From positions 1-46,515 of the forward strand of contig JAFAAP010000305.1 in the NCBI GenBank assembly GCA_023426505.1: DNA of 46,515 nt. Direction: 5' to 3'. The position numbers and the translations under genes were made by a program. Shown piece after piece: positions 22,957 through 32,219 of this stretch (positions within the stretch are counted from its first letter, which is position 1; each line of letters starts with the position of its first letter). Source of the stretch: Pseudomonadota bacterium (GTDB lineage Bacteria; Pseudomonadota; Alphaproteobacteria; Rhizobiales; Beijerinckiaceae). The notes beneath the pieces are model-generated. The model did not search any database. It was not told the origin of the DNA and saw only the letters and a list, made by a program, of their open reading frames with translations.

Positions 22957-23823
22957 TCAGGCTTCGAGGTGCCGGCCTGGCCAGGCGAGCCAGAGCAGGC
23001 CGCCCTCGCGGCCGAGGACGAGCGAGGCCGCGTAGACAGCACCCGCGGTCAGGATGATCGCGGGGCCGGCGGGCAGCTCGGCATGGTAGGACAGGAGCAG
23101 GCCGCCGATCCCCGACACGATGCCGATCAGAACGGACAGGAGCATCATCATGGTGATGTCGTTGCTCCAGAAGCGCGAGGCGGCCGCCGGGAGCATCATT
23201 ATGCCGACCGCGAGCAGCGTTCCCAGGGCGTGGAAGCCGCCGACGAGGTTGAGCACCACGAGGCCGAGGAACATCAGGTGGGTCGGCGTTCCGGCGCGGC
23301 TGACGGAACGCAGGAAGGTCGGATCCACGCATTCCAGCACGAGCGGACGGTAGAGCACCGCCAGCGCCAGCACCGTGACGGTGGAGATGCCCGCGATCAG
23401 CAGCAGCGTGCTGTCGTCGAGCGCCAGCACCGTGCCGAAGAGCACATGCAGCAGGTCGACGTTCGAGCCCCTCAGGGACACGAGCGTGACGCCGAGCGCC
23501 AGCGACAGCAGGTAGAAGGCCGCGAGCGAGGCATCCTCCTTCAGGGCGGTGAACCGGGAGATGAGGCCGGCTGCCACCGCCACCACGACGCCTGCGAACA
23601 GCCCGCCGATCGTCATGGCCGGCAGGGACAGGCCGGCCATGAGATAGCCGACAGCGGCGCCCGGCAGGATCGCGTGGGCCATGGCGTCGCCCGTGAGGCT
23701 CATCCGGCGCAGCATGAGGAAGACCCCGATCGGGCCGCCTCCAAGCGCGATGGCGACCACGCCCACGAGGGCGCGGCGCATGAAGTCGAATTCCGCGAAG
23801 GGGCCGTAGAGGAGGTCGATCAC
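22957..23823 (-). CDS. znuB: Zinc ABC transporter permease
   Basis: 288-aa inner-membrane permease of the ABC-3 family with about eight hydrophobic spans. Recognisable pieces are LRRMSLTGDAMAHAILPG near the N-terminus, GVTLVSLRGSNVDLLHVLFG, and the C-terminal AVGIMMLPAAASRFW. The start is GTG 23823, which overlaps the znuC TGA by 4 nt (GTGA) and reads VIDLLYGPF. A longer upstream frame would sit entirely inside znuC. This protein and ZnuC form the import channel for ZnuA-delivered zinc. Confidence 0.9.
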   Translation of the reverse strand: MIDLLYGPFAEFDFMRRALVGVVAIALGGGPIGVFLMLRRMSLTGDAMAHAILPGAAVGYLMAGLSLPAMTIGGLFAGVVVAVAAGLISRFTALKEDASLAAFYLLSLALGVTLVSLRGSNVDLLHVLFGTVLALDDSTLLLIAGISTVTVLALAVLYRPLVLECVDPTFLRSVSRAGTPTHLMFLGLVVLNLVGGFHALGTLLAVGIMMLPAAASRFWSNDITMMMLLSVLIGIVSGIGGLLLSYHAELPAGPAIILTAGAVYAASLVLGREGGLLWLAWPGRHLEA

Positions 23824-24572
23824 GCGGCGCCCCTCTCGCACGGGGCCGCATAGGGATCGTAGGCCTCGACCATCCGGCGGGCGCGCAGGAGGTTTTCCGG
23901 ACTCAGGACCTGCTGCGTCTCGCCCCACGCCACGGGTTCGCGGGCAATGAGAAGGGTCTGCGGGAAGACGCGCCTCACCGTGTCGAGGTCGTGCAGCACG
24001 GCGACGACGGTGCGGGACTCCGCATGCCAGCGGCGCACCACGTCGAGCAGGTCGGCGGTGGTCTTGGCGTCGATGGCCGTGAAGGGCTCATCGAGCAGGA
24101 TGACGGGGGAGTCCTGCAGCAGAAGGCGCGCGAAGAGGGCGCGCTGCATCTGGCCGCCGGACAGGGTCGAGATCGGCCGGCGCTCGAACCCGATCAGGCC
24201 GACGGAGGACAGGGCCTGCTCGATCCGGGTGCGGTTCTTGGCGCCGATGCCGCCGAACAGGCCCGAGCGCGACCACAGCCCCATGGCAACGAGATCGTAG
24301 ACCGAGAGCGGGAAGGAGCGGTCGATCTCCGCCGCCTGCGGCAGATAGGCGATGGGAGCGCCGGCGGCACCGGTCAGGTCGATCCGCCCCTCCAGCGGGC
24401 GCAGGGTGCCGACGATGCCCTTGAGCAGGGTCGACTTGCCGGCGCCGTTGGGGCCGACGATCGCCATCAGGCTTCCGGAGGCGATCTCGCCGTCGAGGTG
24501 ATGGACCGCCGGGCGCCGGCCGTAGCCGAGGGTCACCTCGTCGAAGCGGATGGCGGCGGAATTCTTGTGCAT
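23820..24572 (-). CDS. znuC: Zinc ABC transporter ATP-binding protein
   Basis: 250-aa ATPase. It has Walker A GPNGAGKST near residue 40, the Q-loop in YLPQAAEID, signature LSGGQMQRAL and Walker B VILLDEPFTAID, then the H-loop VLHDLD. The YLPQ and aromatic pattern is typical of manganese/zinc importers (ZnuC/MntB). The start is ATG 24572, 3 nt after the stop of the His-rich miniprotein, and its 3' end overlaps znuB by 4 nt. The tight packing shows a single translation unit. Confidence 0.92.
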   Translation of the reverse strand: MHKNSAAIRFDEVTLGYGRRPAVHHLDGEIASGSLMAIVGPNGAGKSTLLKGIVGTLRPLEGRIDLTGAAGAPIAYLPQAAEIDRSFPLSVYDLVAMGLWSRSGLFGGIGAKNRTRIEQALSSVGLIGFERRPISTLSGGQMQRALFARLLLQDSPVILLDEPFTAIDAKTTADLLDVVRRWHAESRTVVAVLHDLDTVRRVFPQTLLIAREPVAWGETQQVLSPENLLRARRMVEAYDPYAAPCERGAA

Positions 24573-24575
24573 CGG

Positions 24576-24731
24576 TTACGCCATGACCAGGAAGACCAGC
24601 AGCCACAGCGCGCCCAACAGGACGCCGGCACCGGCAAGCCGCTCCCAGGCCGAGAGGCGCAGGAGCGAGAAGGTCGGTGTCGCGGCAAGCGCCCGCGGGG
24701 CATGGTGGTGATGATGGTGGTGATGCGCCAT
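24576..24731 (-). CDS. His8 single-span membrane miniprotein, first gene of the zinc operon
   Basis: 51-aa protein starting MA followed by eight consecutive histidines, then a basic linker (about 11-30) and one hydrophobic segment near the C-terminus (LAGAGVLLGALWLLVFLVMA, about 32-51). His-rich tails bind zinc, and the gene ends 3 nt before znuC, so a zinc-linked membrane role is likely: a small subunit, sensor or buffer. The ATG at 24731 is chosen. A GTG at 24761 in the same frame would add ten residues (MAENPFYLNG), but it would lie only about 10 nt after the operator. An inverted repeat TCCGTTC-N5-GAACGGA (24732-24750) sits right before the ATG. I do not recognise a named family. Confidence 0.6.
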   Translation of the reverse strand: MAHHHHHHHHAPRALAATPTFSLLRLSAWERLAGAGVLLGALWLLVFLVMA

Positions 24732-24770
24732 TCCGTTCAGATAGAACGGATTCTCCGCCACTTCCAGAGG

Positions 24771-24790
24771 GCGTATAGTATTTTATACGC
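24771..24790. promoter_or_regulatory. AT-rich inverted repeat, putative Zur-type operator
   Basis: GCGTATA and TATACGC are exact inverted arms separated by 6 nt, immediately upstream of the zinc operon. On the coding strand the interior reads TATAAAATACTATA, which could double as a -10 region. Position and base composition are what a Fur/Zur-superfamily operator would show, and a zinc importer is the usual Zur target. The assignment to Zur is by context. Confidence 0.5.
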
Positions 24791-24797
24791 ATTTTTT

Positions 24798-24823
24798 GGT
24801 TGCAGGTAATTTACCCTGCAACC
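24798..24823. repeat. Inverted repeat abutting the opgG stop codon
   Basis: GGTTGCAGG (24798-24806) pairs with CCTGCAACC (24815-24823). The right arm touches the TAA (complement of 24824-24826) of the leftward opgG gene. In the leftward direction no T-run follows, so it is an imperfect terminator candidate. It also separates opgG transcription from the zinc promoter. Confidence 0.4.
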
Positions 24824-26401
24824 TTAGAAGGTCGGATGGTACTGGTAGAGCCAGGTCTCGCTCAGGACCTCGTCGCCATTGCGCAGGTAGCAGCGCATCT
24901 CCACCGGCTCCGTTCCCGTCACCGTCAGGTCGAACTGGGTGCGCCAATGGCCGGGCACGTTGTTGGGCACGGCCTCGGTCAGGATGTTGGCGAACTCGCC
25001 GCGCGATGCGGTCAGGACCGGACGCGGGATGACGCCGCTCGGGAGCTTGGTCAGGGGGGCTCCTAAGAACTCCACCATGAACTTGCGCACGCCCTTCGGA
25101 CGGACGGTGCCGGCCTGACCGCCATTGCCGAGGCGGGTCGCCACCACGCGGGCGAGCGGCGTCGGATAAGGCTCCTCGGCCGACCAGTGCATCTTGTAGC
25201 GGAACTCGAAGGATTGGCCCGTTTTGGCCGGCTCCGTCGGAACCCACATGGCCACGATGTTGTCGTGGATCTCGTCGTCGGTCGGGATCTCGACAAGCTG
25301 GATCGTGCCCTTGCCCCAGCCGCCCTCTGGCTCGATCCAGAGGGAGGGGCGGCGGTCGTAATAGACGCCGTCGAGGTAATGGTCGAAGTTGCGGTCGCGC
25401 TGGAGCAGACCGAAGCCCTTCGGGTTCTCGTCCGAGAAGGCGGAGGTGATGATCCGCGGCGGGTTGTTGAGGGGGCGCCAGATCCGCTCGCCGGCGCCGG
25501 TCCACATGGCGAGCCCGTCGGAATCGTGGATCTCCGGCCGCCAGTCGATGGCGGTGGTCTTGGCCTTCTCGGAATACCAGTACATGGAGGTGAGAGGCGC
25601 GATCCCGAGGCGGCTCACATCCTGGCGCAGATAGACGGCGGCGTCGATGTCCATGACGACGTCGGCGGCGCGGGTCATGACGAACCGGTAGGCGCCGGTC
25701 ACGCTCGGGCCGTCGAGGAGCGCATAGACTGTCACCGTATTCGAATCGGGCTGAGGCGTCTCGAAATAGACATGGGTGAAGTCGGGGAATTCCTCGTTCT
25801 TGCCGAAGACCGCCACGTCCACCGCGAGGCCACGGGCCGAGAGGCCGTACTGGTAGAGGCCGCCGATGGCGCGGAAATAGGAGGCGCCCAGGAAGGCGAC
25901 CCAGTCGTTCTTGCGCCAATCGAGCTTGCCGTTGCGGGATTCCTGGAAGCGGAAACCCGCGAAGCCCGAATTGTCAGGCAGCTTGTGGGCCGGGGAATCC
26001 GCCGGCATGTCGAAATAGTCGCTGTCGTAGATGATCTCGCGGGCCTGCCCGCCCTCGACCACGTGCATGCGCACCGGCTTCTGGAAGAAGCGTCCGAGGT
26101 GGAAGAACGTGACCGGGAACTGGCTCGGGCCGTTGGCCCAGAGGGCGAGGTCGGTCTTGAACCTGATCTTGCCGTGCGCGTCGTAGTCGATCTGCTGCAG
26201 GACTTCCGGCGCGGGGCGCGGCGGTGCCTCGTAGGGTCGGCTCGCCATGCTCTGCGCGCGTTGCTTCAGGGCGTCGAACGAGAAGGGGGAGGGGGCTCCG
26301 ACCTTCAGGCTCTCCTGGGCCAGGGCCTTCGTGGAAAAGCCCGTGGCGGCGAGGCCTGCGGTGGCGGTGGCGAATTGCAGGAACTGACGGCGATCGAACA
26401 T
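24824..26401 (-). CDS. opgG: Periplasmic glucan biosynthesis protein OpgG/OpgD, intact
   Basis: 525-aa MdoG-family protein that shapes osmoregulated periplasmic glucans in the periplasm. The N-terminus has a twin-arginine signal (FDRRQFLQF, hydrophobic core, then KALAQ), more typical of OpgD than OpgG. Family segments are FHLGRFFQKPV, FLGASYFRA, LSARGLAVD, APLTSMYW, EIHDSDGL and EIPTDDEIHDNIVA. The ATG 26401 places the RR motif at residues 4-5; an upstream frame to 26539 is not believed. The broken paralogue at 13089-14642 is clearly related. An OpgH glucosyltransferase is not in the window. Confidence 0.88.
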   Translation of the reverse strand: MFDRRQFLQFATATAGLAATGFSTKALAQESLKVGAPSPFSFDALKQRAQSMASRPYEAPPRPAPEVLQQIDYDAHGKIRFKTDLALWANGPSQFPVTFFHLGRFFQKPVRMHVVEGGQAREIIYDSDYFDMPADSPAHKLPDNSGFAGFRFQESRNGKLDWRKNDWVAFLGASYFRAIGGLYQYGLSARGLAVDVAVFGKNEEFPDFTHVYFETPQPDSNTVTVYALLDGPSVTGAYRFVMTRAADVVMDIDAAVYLRQDVSRLGIAPLTSMYWYSEKAKTTAIDWRPEIHDSDGLAMWTGAGERIWRPLNNPPRIITSAFSDENPKGFGLLQRDRNFDHYLDGVYYDRRPSLWIEPEGGWGKGTIQLVEIPTDDEIHDNIVAMWVPTEPAKTGQSFEFRYKMHWSAEEPYPTPLARVVATRLGNGGQAGTVRPKGVRKFMVEFLGAPLTKLPSGVIPRPVLTASRGEFANILTEAVPNNVPGHWRTQFDLTVTGTEPVEMRCYLRNGDEVLSETWLYQYHPTF

Positions 26402-26558
26402 GGGACGCGATGTATTGACCTGTGGAGACAAGACCCCTACCCACCAAGGCGGCAGGATTAAGACCCTCATATCCTCTTGAGGTTTCGACGTCAGCCGCCA
26501 AACTAGGCTCACACACAGGCGCCGAACAACCGGCGCCACAAAATCAGGGAGCTACGCC

Positions 26559-27527
<969 letters not shown>

Positions 27528-27550
27528 ACCCTCAATCCATTTGACAAAGC

Positions 27551-27581
27551 GGCCGGGGCGGGTGAACTGCTCCGGCCTTTT
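27551..27581 (+). terminator. Terminator/attenuator between TAXI and TRAP permease genes
   Basis: GGCCGGGGC (27551-27559) pairs with GCTCCGGCC (27569-27577; one G.T) around a 9-nt loop and is followed by TTTT (27578-27581). This is a good intrinsic terminator. Read-through would give less permease than binding protein, a usual stoichiometry. Confidence 0.7.
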
Positions 27582-27622
27582 CATGTCGATCCAAGAAGAA
27601 ACGAAACGGGAGATCGCCTGCC

Positions 27623-29917
27623 ATGAGCCAGGGTGTGAACGCGTCAGAAGTCGCTGAACTGGAAGCACCATCGACGCCCGCCAACCCTGAGCACGGGTTG
27701 CCGGAGAACTTCGGCACCGGCCTGCTCGGCACGCTCCTGTTCTGGATCGCAGTCTCCTTCTCCACCTTCCAGATCATCACGGCCTTCGGCATTCCGCTCG
27801 ATCATTCGCTGATCGGGGGCATTTCGATGATCCACATCATCGGCGCGGGCTTCGTCATCTGGGCGGCATGGCTCGTGGTCATGCGCATGAGGGGACGCAA
27901 CGTCATTGGCGGTCTGCTCGGACTGATCGCCTTGGCCGTCACATACGGCCTCATCCTGAAATTCCCGGGCAGCCTGCCGAGCCAAGTGGTCCGCACGCTC
28001 CATGTCGGCTTCCTCTGCCTCGTGGCCGGCGCCATGCTGGCGAACCACAAGGCCCACACTCCGCTGGCCAAGGCCTTCGGCTGGGCGGTCGGTCTGCTCG
28101 GCTTCGCCATTGGGCTCTATCACTGGGCGCTGTACGAGGAACTCCTGATCCGCTCCGGCGAGCTGACTCACATGGATCTCGTCGTCGGCATCGCGGCCAT
28201 CGCTGTCCTGTTTTATCTCGTCTGGCGCGTCATGGGGCCGGCGCTCCCGATCGTCGCCGGAATCTTCCTGGCCTACTGCCTGTTCGGCAACTATCTGCCC
28301 GCGCCCTTCGATCACCGCGGCTATTCGCTCGAGCAGGTGATCGAGCACATGTCCTTCGGAACGGAGGGACTCTACGCCACGCCGACCCTGGTCTCGGCGA
28401 CCTACATCTTCCTGTTCATCCTGTTCGGCGCCTTTCTTGAGCGCGCCGGCATGATCCAGCTCTTCACCGACATCGCCATGGGAGCCTTCGGCGGCGCGCG
28501 GGGCGGACCGGCCAAGGTGGCGGTGTTCTCGTCGGCGCTGATGGGCACGATCTCGGGCTCCGGCGTCGCGAACGTGGTCTCGACCGGCCAGTTCACCATC
28601 CCGCTGATGAAGCGCTTCGGCTACAAGCCCGAGTTCGCCGGCGGCGTTGAGGCGACTGCCTCCATGGGCGGACAGATCATGCCGCCGGTGATGGGTGCCG
28701 TGGCCTTCATCATGGCCGAGACGATCGACGTGCCTTACGTCGAGATCGTCAAGGCGGCCATCATCCCGGCGATCCTCTATTACGCCTCGGCCTTCCTGGC
28801 GGTGCACCTGGAGGCCGGCAAGTCCGGCCTGATGGGCCTGTCGCGCGCCGAGCTGCCGAGCGCCTGGAGGGCCCTTCGGGAGAAGTGGCACCTCATCCTG
28901 CCGCTGGCGGTCCTGGTCTACCTGCTGTTCTCCGGCTACACGCCGCTCTTTGCAGGCTCCATCGGCCTCGCCCTGACCGTGGTCCTGATCCTCGCGGGCG
29001 CCCTGGCCATGGGGCTGGTGAGCGAGACAATCCGCCTCGTCTTCTGGGTGGGCCTCGGCTTGCTCGCCGCTGCCTTCCTCTGGGCCGGCGTGACCCTCGT
29101 GCTGGTCCTCGTGGCGGTGCTCGTAGTCATCAGCCTCTTCGTGCGCGGCGGTCCCGAGACGCTGGAGGCCTGCCGCGACGCCCTCGCGGACGGCGCCCGG
29201 CAGGCCCTTCCCGTCGGCCTTGCCTGCGCTGTGGTCGGCATCGTGATCGGCACGATGACGCTCACCGGCATCGGCACGATCTTCGGCAACTGGGTGGTGT
29301 CGATCGGGCGCGACTCGCTCATTTTGAGCCTGGTGCTGACCATGTTCGTCAGCCTTGTGCTCGGCATGGGCATCCCGACGATCCCGAACTACATCATCAC
29401 CTCGTCCCTGGCGGCTCCCGCGCTCCTGACGCTCGGCGTGCCGCTGATCGTCTCGCACATGTTCGTGTTCTACTTCGGCATCATGGCGGACCTAACGCCT
29501 CCGGTGGCGCTTGCGGCCTTTGCGGCAGCGCCTATCGCTAAGGCCTCCGGCTTCAAGATCGGCTTCCAAGCCTTGCGCATCGCTCTGCCGGGCTTCGTGA
29601 TCCCCTACATGGCGGTCTACGACCCGACGCTGATGATGCAGCCGGTGGCGGGGCTCGAAGGCTGGGCCTTCTGGGCCAGCGTCGCCTACATGGTGGTGAA
29701 GGCCGGGCTTGCGGTCCTGCTCTGGGGCATCGCCTCGGTCGGCTATTTCCGCGTCCGCATGCCATGGTGGGAGCGGATCGCCGCCGCCATCGCGGCAGGC
29801 TTCCTGGTGCTGGCGCTCCCGATCACCGACGAGATCGGCTTCGGCTTGGCGGCGCTCGTCATCGGCTTCCACTACTGGCGCAGTCGGCAGGCTCCGGCGG
29901 TCGCGGCCGGCCGGTGA
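27623..29917 (+). CDS. TRAP transporter permease, fused DctQ-DctM type (4TM/12TM)
   Basis: 764-aa inner-membrane protein with about 16-18 hydrophobic spans. The N-terminal quarter (four spans from TLLFWIAVSFSTFQIITAF) corresponds to the small DctQ subunit, and the remainder to the large DctM subunit. Signature regions include ERAGMIQLFTDIAMGAFG, GTISGSGVANVVSTGQF, EATASMGGQIMPPVMGAVAF and the late GMGIPTIPNYI. Such fused permeases pair with TAXI binding proteins and import substrate using the sodium or proton gradient. ATG 27623 has GGGAG about 10 nt upstream. DUF1850 overlaps its stop. Confidence 0.93.
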   Translation: MSQGVNASEVAELEAPSTPANPEHGLPENFGTGLLGTLLFWIAVSFSTFQIITAFGIPLDHSLIGGISMIHIIGAGFVIWAAWLVVMRMRGRNVIGGLLGLIALAVTYGLILKFPGSLPSQVVRTLHVGFLCLVAGAMLANHKAHTPLAKAFGWAVGLLGFAIGLYHWALYEELLIRSGELTHMDLVVGIAAIAVLFYLVWRVMGPALPIVAGIFLAYCLFGNYLPAPFDHRGYSLEQVIEHMSFGTEGLYATPTLVSATYIFLFILFGAFLERAGMIQLFTDIAMGAFGGARGGPAKVAVFSSALMGTISGSGVANVVSTGQFTIPLMKRFGYKPEFAGGVEATASMGGQIMPPVMGAVAFIMAETIDVPYVEIVKAAIIPAILYYASAFLAVHLEAGKSGLMGLSRAELPSAWRALREKWHLILPLAVLVYLLFSGYTPLFAGSIGLALTVVLILAGALAMGLVSETIRLVFWVGLGLLAAAFLWAGVTLVLVLVAVLVVISLFVRGGPETLEACRDALADGARQALPVGLACAVVGIVIGTMTLTGIGTIFGNWVVSIGRDSLILSLVLTMFVSLVLGMGIPTIPNYIITSSLAAPALLTLGVPLIVSHMFVFYFGIMADLTPPVALAAFAAAPIAKASGFKIGFQALRIALPGFVIPYMAVYDPTLMMQPVAGLEGWAFWASVAYMVVKAGLAVLLWGIASVGYFRVRMPWWERIAAAIAAGFLVLALPITDEIGFGLAALVIGFHYWRSRQAPAVAAGR

Positions 29918-30282
29918 TCTGCCTCGTTGCAGGCAAGGTGATCGCGCCCCTGATGGCGGGTGCGATCACCCTGGCCTGGACGCATTCGGTCGAGAAGATC
30001 CTCTGGGAGGAGGATTGGCGCTCGGGGCCGGCGGGCCTGGAGCTGCTGGAGGCGCGGGTGCGCGGCTCCGGGGCCGGCATGGAGCCTCCACCGGAGGCCC
30101 GTTTCAGCCACGGGGTCTATTCCTGGCACCCCTCGGTGCCGCCTCAGACGGACGTCGTGCTGCGCCGCTCGGGCGCTACCGCCGACTGGCGGATCTGCAT
30201 CGCGGGCCAGTGCCGGCCGATGGACACTTACGTGCCGGCCGAGGCCGACCCGGTCGTCATGAAGGAATGCGAGGGGCCTTAG
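29914..30282 (+). CDS. DUF1850 protein of the TRAP-TAXI operon
   Basis: 122-aa protein starting with GTG 29914, which overlaps the permease TGA by 4 nt (GTGA). It contains LAWTHSVEKILWEEDWR and ARVRGSGAGMEPPPEARF, the pattern of the DUF1850 family, which is regularly adjacent to TRAP 4TM/12TM permeases. The first 20 residues are moderately hydrophobic (VAGKVIAPLMAGAITLAW) and may be a signal or anchor. Three cysteines are present in the C-terminal part (RICIAGQCRP and KECEGP). Function is unknown, but a helper of TRAP transport or assembly is likely. Confidence 0.8.
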   Translation: MICLVAGKVIAPLMAGAITLAWTHSVEKILWEEDWRSGPAGLELLEARVRGSGAGMEPPPEARFSHGVYSWHPSVPPQTDVVLRRSGATADWRICIAGQCRPMDTYVPAEADPVVMKECEGP

Positions 30283-30283
30283 C

Positions 30284-30541
30284 TTAGGCTCGCCCGCTGA
30301 TCGGCTCGACCGTGGTGCAGCGGCGCCAAAGTTTGAGCAGGATCCAGGCGCCGAACACGCTGAACAGGCCCATCAGGACATAGCCGACGATGTCGCCCAA
30401 CTCGAACAGACCCGCGATGGCCCAGCCCGCCGCGATCGCGACCCCAAACACTTCCGTGCCGATCAGGATCATGATGCTGATGATGGTGATCAGGTTGCGC
30501 CAATTGGTGCCGGTCGGCTGTGCCACGGTCGTGTGCTCCAT
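30284..30541 (-). CDS. Small two-span membrane protein
   Basis: 85-aa protein with two hydrophobic segments (about 17-43, LITIISIMILIGTEVFGVAIAAG; and about 47-67, IVGYVLMGLFSVFGAWILL). The N-terminus is polar and the C-terminus basic (KLWRRC). No catalytic residues are apparent, and I cannot name a family. The gene is convergent with DUF1850, with 1 nt between the two stop codons, and is divergent from the gamma-glutamyltransferase gene at 30615. The ATG at 30541 lacks a strong ribosome site. It reads as a real small membrane gene because the hydrophobic pattern is regular and the codon use matches neighbours. Confidence 0.65.
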   Translation of the reverse strand: MEHTTVAQPTGTNWRNLITIISIMILIGTEVFGVAIAAGWAIAGLFELGDIVGYVLMGLFSVFGAWILLKLWRRCTTVEPISGRA

Positions 30542-30614
30542 TCTTTGACGGAAGGGACTACCCTAAACGCCCCCTTCGGTGCAAGTTTCCCCTCCCTCTC
30601 ATAACGTCACGTCC

Positions 30615-32213
30615 ATGCCCGAAACTCCCGTCTTCTCCACCGCCGCCGTCGCGGCTCCCCATATACTCGCGGCCGAAACCGGCCAGACCGTGCTGGCCGC
30701 AGGCGGCAATGCCATTGAGGCGATGGTCGCCATGGCGGCCACCATCGCGGTCGTCTACCCGCACATGAATGGGATCGGAGGCGACGGCTTCTGGCTCGTG
30801 CGGGAGCCCAAGGGGCGGGTCCACGCCCTTGACGCCTCGGGTCCAGCCGGAGCGCTCGCGACGATCGGGCGCTACCGGGACAAAGGCTATGACGCGATTC
30901 CCGCCCGCGGAGTGGACGCGTCCCTGACGGTGGCCGGCGCCGTCGGCGGGTGGGAGCTGGCGCTCGAACTCGCCCGCGCCCTCGGGGGCCAGATGCCCCT
31001 CGACCTGCTGCTGGCGGATGCGATCCGTCATGCCCGCGAAGGATATGCCGTCTCCGGCTCCGAAGCCCGCTTCAGGACGAGCGAGGAGGCGGCGCTCTAC
31101 GCGGTTCCGGGGTTTGCGGAGGCCTTCCTGACGGAGGGCAAGCGGACGCCCGCAGGCACACTGCGCCGGGTGCCTCGTCTCGCCGACACCCTGGAGCACC
31201 TCACCCATGCGGGCCTGCGCGACTTCTACCGCGGCGATGTCGGGCGCGAGATCGCGTTCGACCTCGAACGGGCCGGCGCGCCGATCACGCGTCGGGACCT
31301 CGAGACCTATCAGGCGCGGGTCACGAAACCCCTGGAACTGCGCCTGCGGGACGGTGCGGTCTACAACCTGCCGCCGCCCACCCAGGGCCTGACCACCCTG
31401 ATGATCCTCGGCCTGTTCGAGCGCCTCGGCTCCTTCCGGGCGGAGACGCCCGAGCACCATCACACCCTCATCGAAGCCTCGAAGCGCGCCTTCACACTCG
31501 GGGACCGGATCGTGGCGGATCCGATGAACATGGCGCATGACGCGGCGGCGTTCCTGACCTCGTCCGCCCTGGAGCGGGAAGCCGCCCTGATCGACATGCG
31601 CCGGGCCGCGCCCTATCCGCTGCCGCGCTCGCCCGAGGGCGACACGATCTGGATGGGGGCGATCGACAAGGACGGCCTCGCGGTCTCCTACATCCAGTCG
31701 GTGTTCTGGGCCTTCGGCTCGGGCTGCGTCCTGCCGGCGACCGGCATCCACTGGCACAATCGGGGCGCCGCCTTCTCCCTCGATCCGGCGAGTCGCAACC
31801 GGCTCGAACCCGGCCGCAAGCCCTTCCATACCCTCAACCCGCCGCTCGCCGTGTTTGACGACGGGCGGGTCCTGTCCTTCGGCACCATGGGCGGGGAGAC
31901 GCAGCCGCAGATCCTCGGCCAGATCTTCACGCGCTATGCGAGGTTCGGCATGGGTCTGGCCGAGGCCGTCGACGCGCCGCGCTGGCTCCTCGACAAGGGC
32001 AAGGGCGCCTCGCCCGCTCTGGTGCGGCTCGAGGGCCGCTTCGACCCGGGCCTCGTCCGGGGGCTTTCGGCTCTCGGCCACGAGGTGTCGGAGCTGACCG
32101 AGCCCTATATCGACAATTTCGGCCATGCCGGCATGCTGGTGCGCCACCCGCGCAACGGCCGTGTCGAGGCGACGCATGACCCAAGGTCGGACGGCGGCGC
32201 CCTGGGGCTGTGA
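30615..32213 (+). CDS. Gamma-glutamyltransferase-family Ntn hydrolase
   Basis: 532-aa Ntn-hydrolase homologue that should self-cleave before a catalytic Thr. The likely nucleophile is T344 in EGDTIWMGAIDKDG, in the place of the TTHxS motif of true GGT. Other family parts are AETGQTVLAAGGNAIEAMVAMA near the N-terminus, HMNGIGGDGFW, NLPPPTQG and the late GTMGGETQPQ. The Arg that binds the gamma-glutamyl carboxylate in E. coli GGT is not seen at the equivalent place (LDASGPAG), so the substrate may differ. No signal peptide is evident. ATG 30615 is chosen over an earlier in-frame ATG at 30579. Confidence 0.82.
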   Translation: MPETPVFSTAAVAAPHILAAETGQTVLAAGGNAIEAMVAMAATIAVVYPHMNGIGGDGFWLVREPKGRVHALDASGPAGALATIGRYRDKGYDAIPARGVDASLTVAGAVGGWELALELARALGGQMPLDLLLADAIRHAREGYAVSGSEARFRTSEEAALYAVPGFAEAFLTEGKRTPAGTLRRVPRLADTLEHLTHAGLRDFYRGDVGREIAFDLERAGAPITRRDLETYQARVTKPLELRLRDGAVYNLPPPTQGLTTLMILGLFERLGSFRAETPEHHHTLIEASKRAFTLGDRIVADPMNMAHDAAAFLTSSALEREAALIDMRRAAPYPLPRSPEGDTIWMGAIDKDGLAVSYIQSVFWAFGSGCVLPATGIHWHNRGAAFSLDPASRNRLEPGRKPFHTLNPPLAVFDDGRVLSFGTMGGETQPQILGQIFTRYARFGMGLAEAVDAPRWLLDKGKGASPALVRLEGRFDPGLVRGLSALGHEVSELTEPYIDNFGHAGMLVRHPRNGRVEATHDPRSDGGALGL

Positions 32214-32219
32214 GGCTGC

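Noticed and set aside
27644..29458. 604-codon frame antisense to the TRAP permease
   Set aside because: Charged repetitive translation without membrane or enzyme features; the sense frame is a clear permease.
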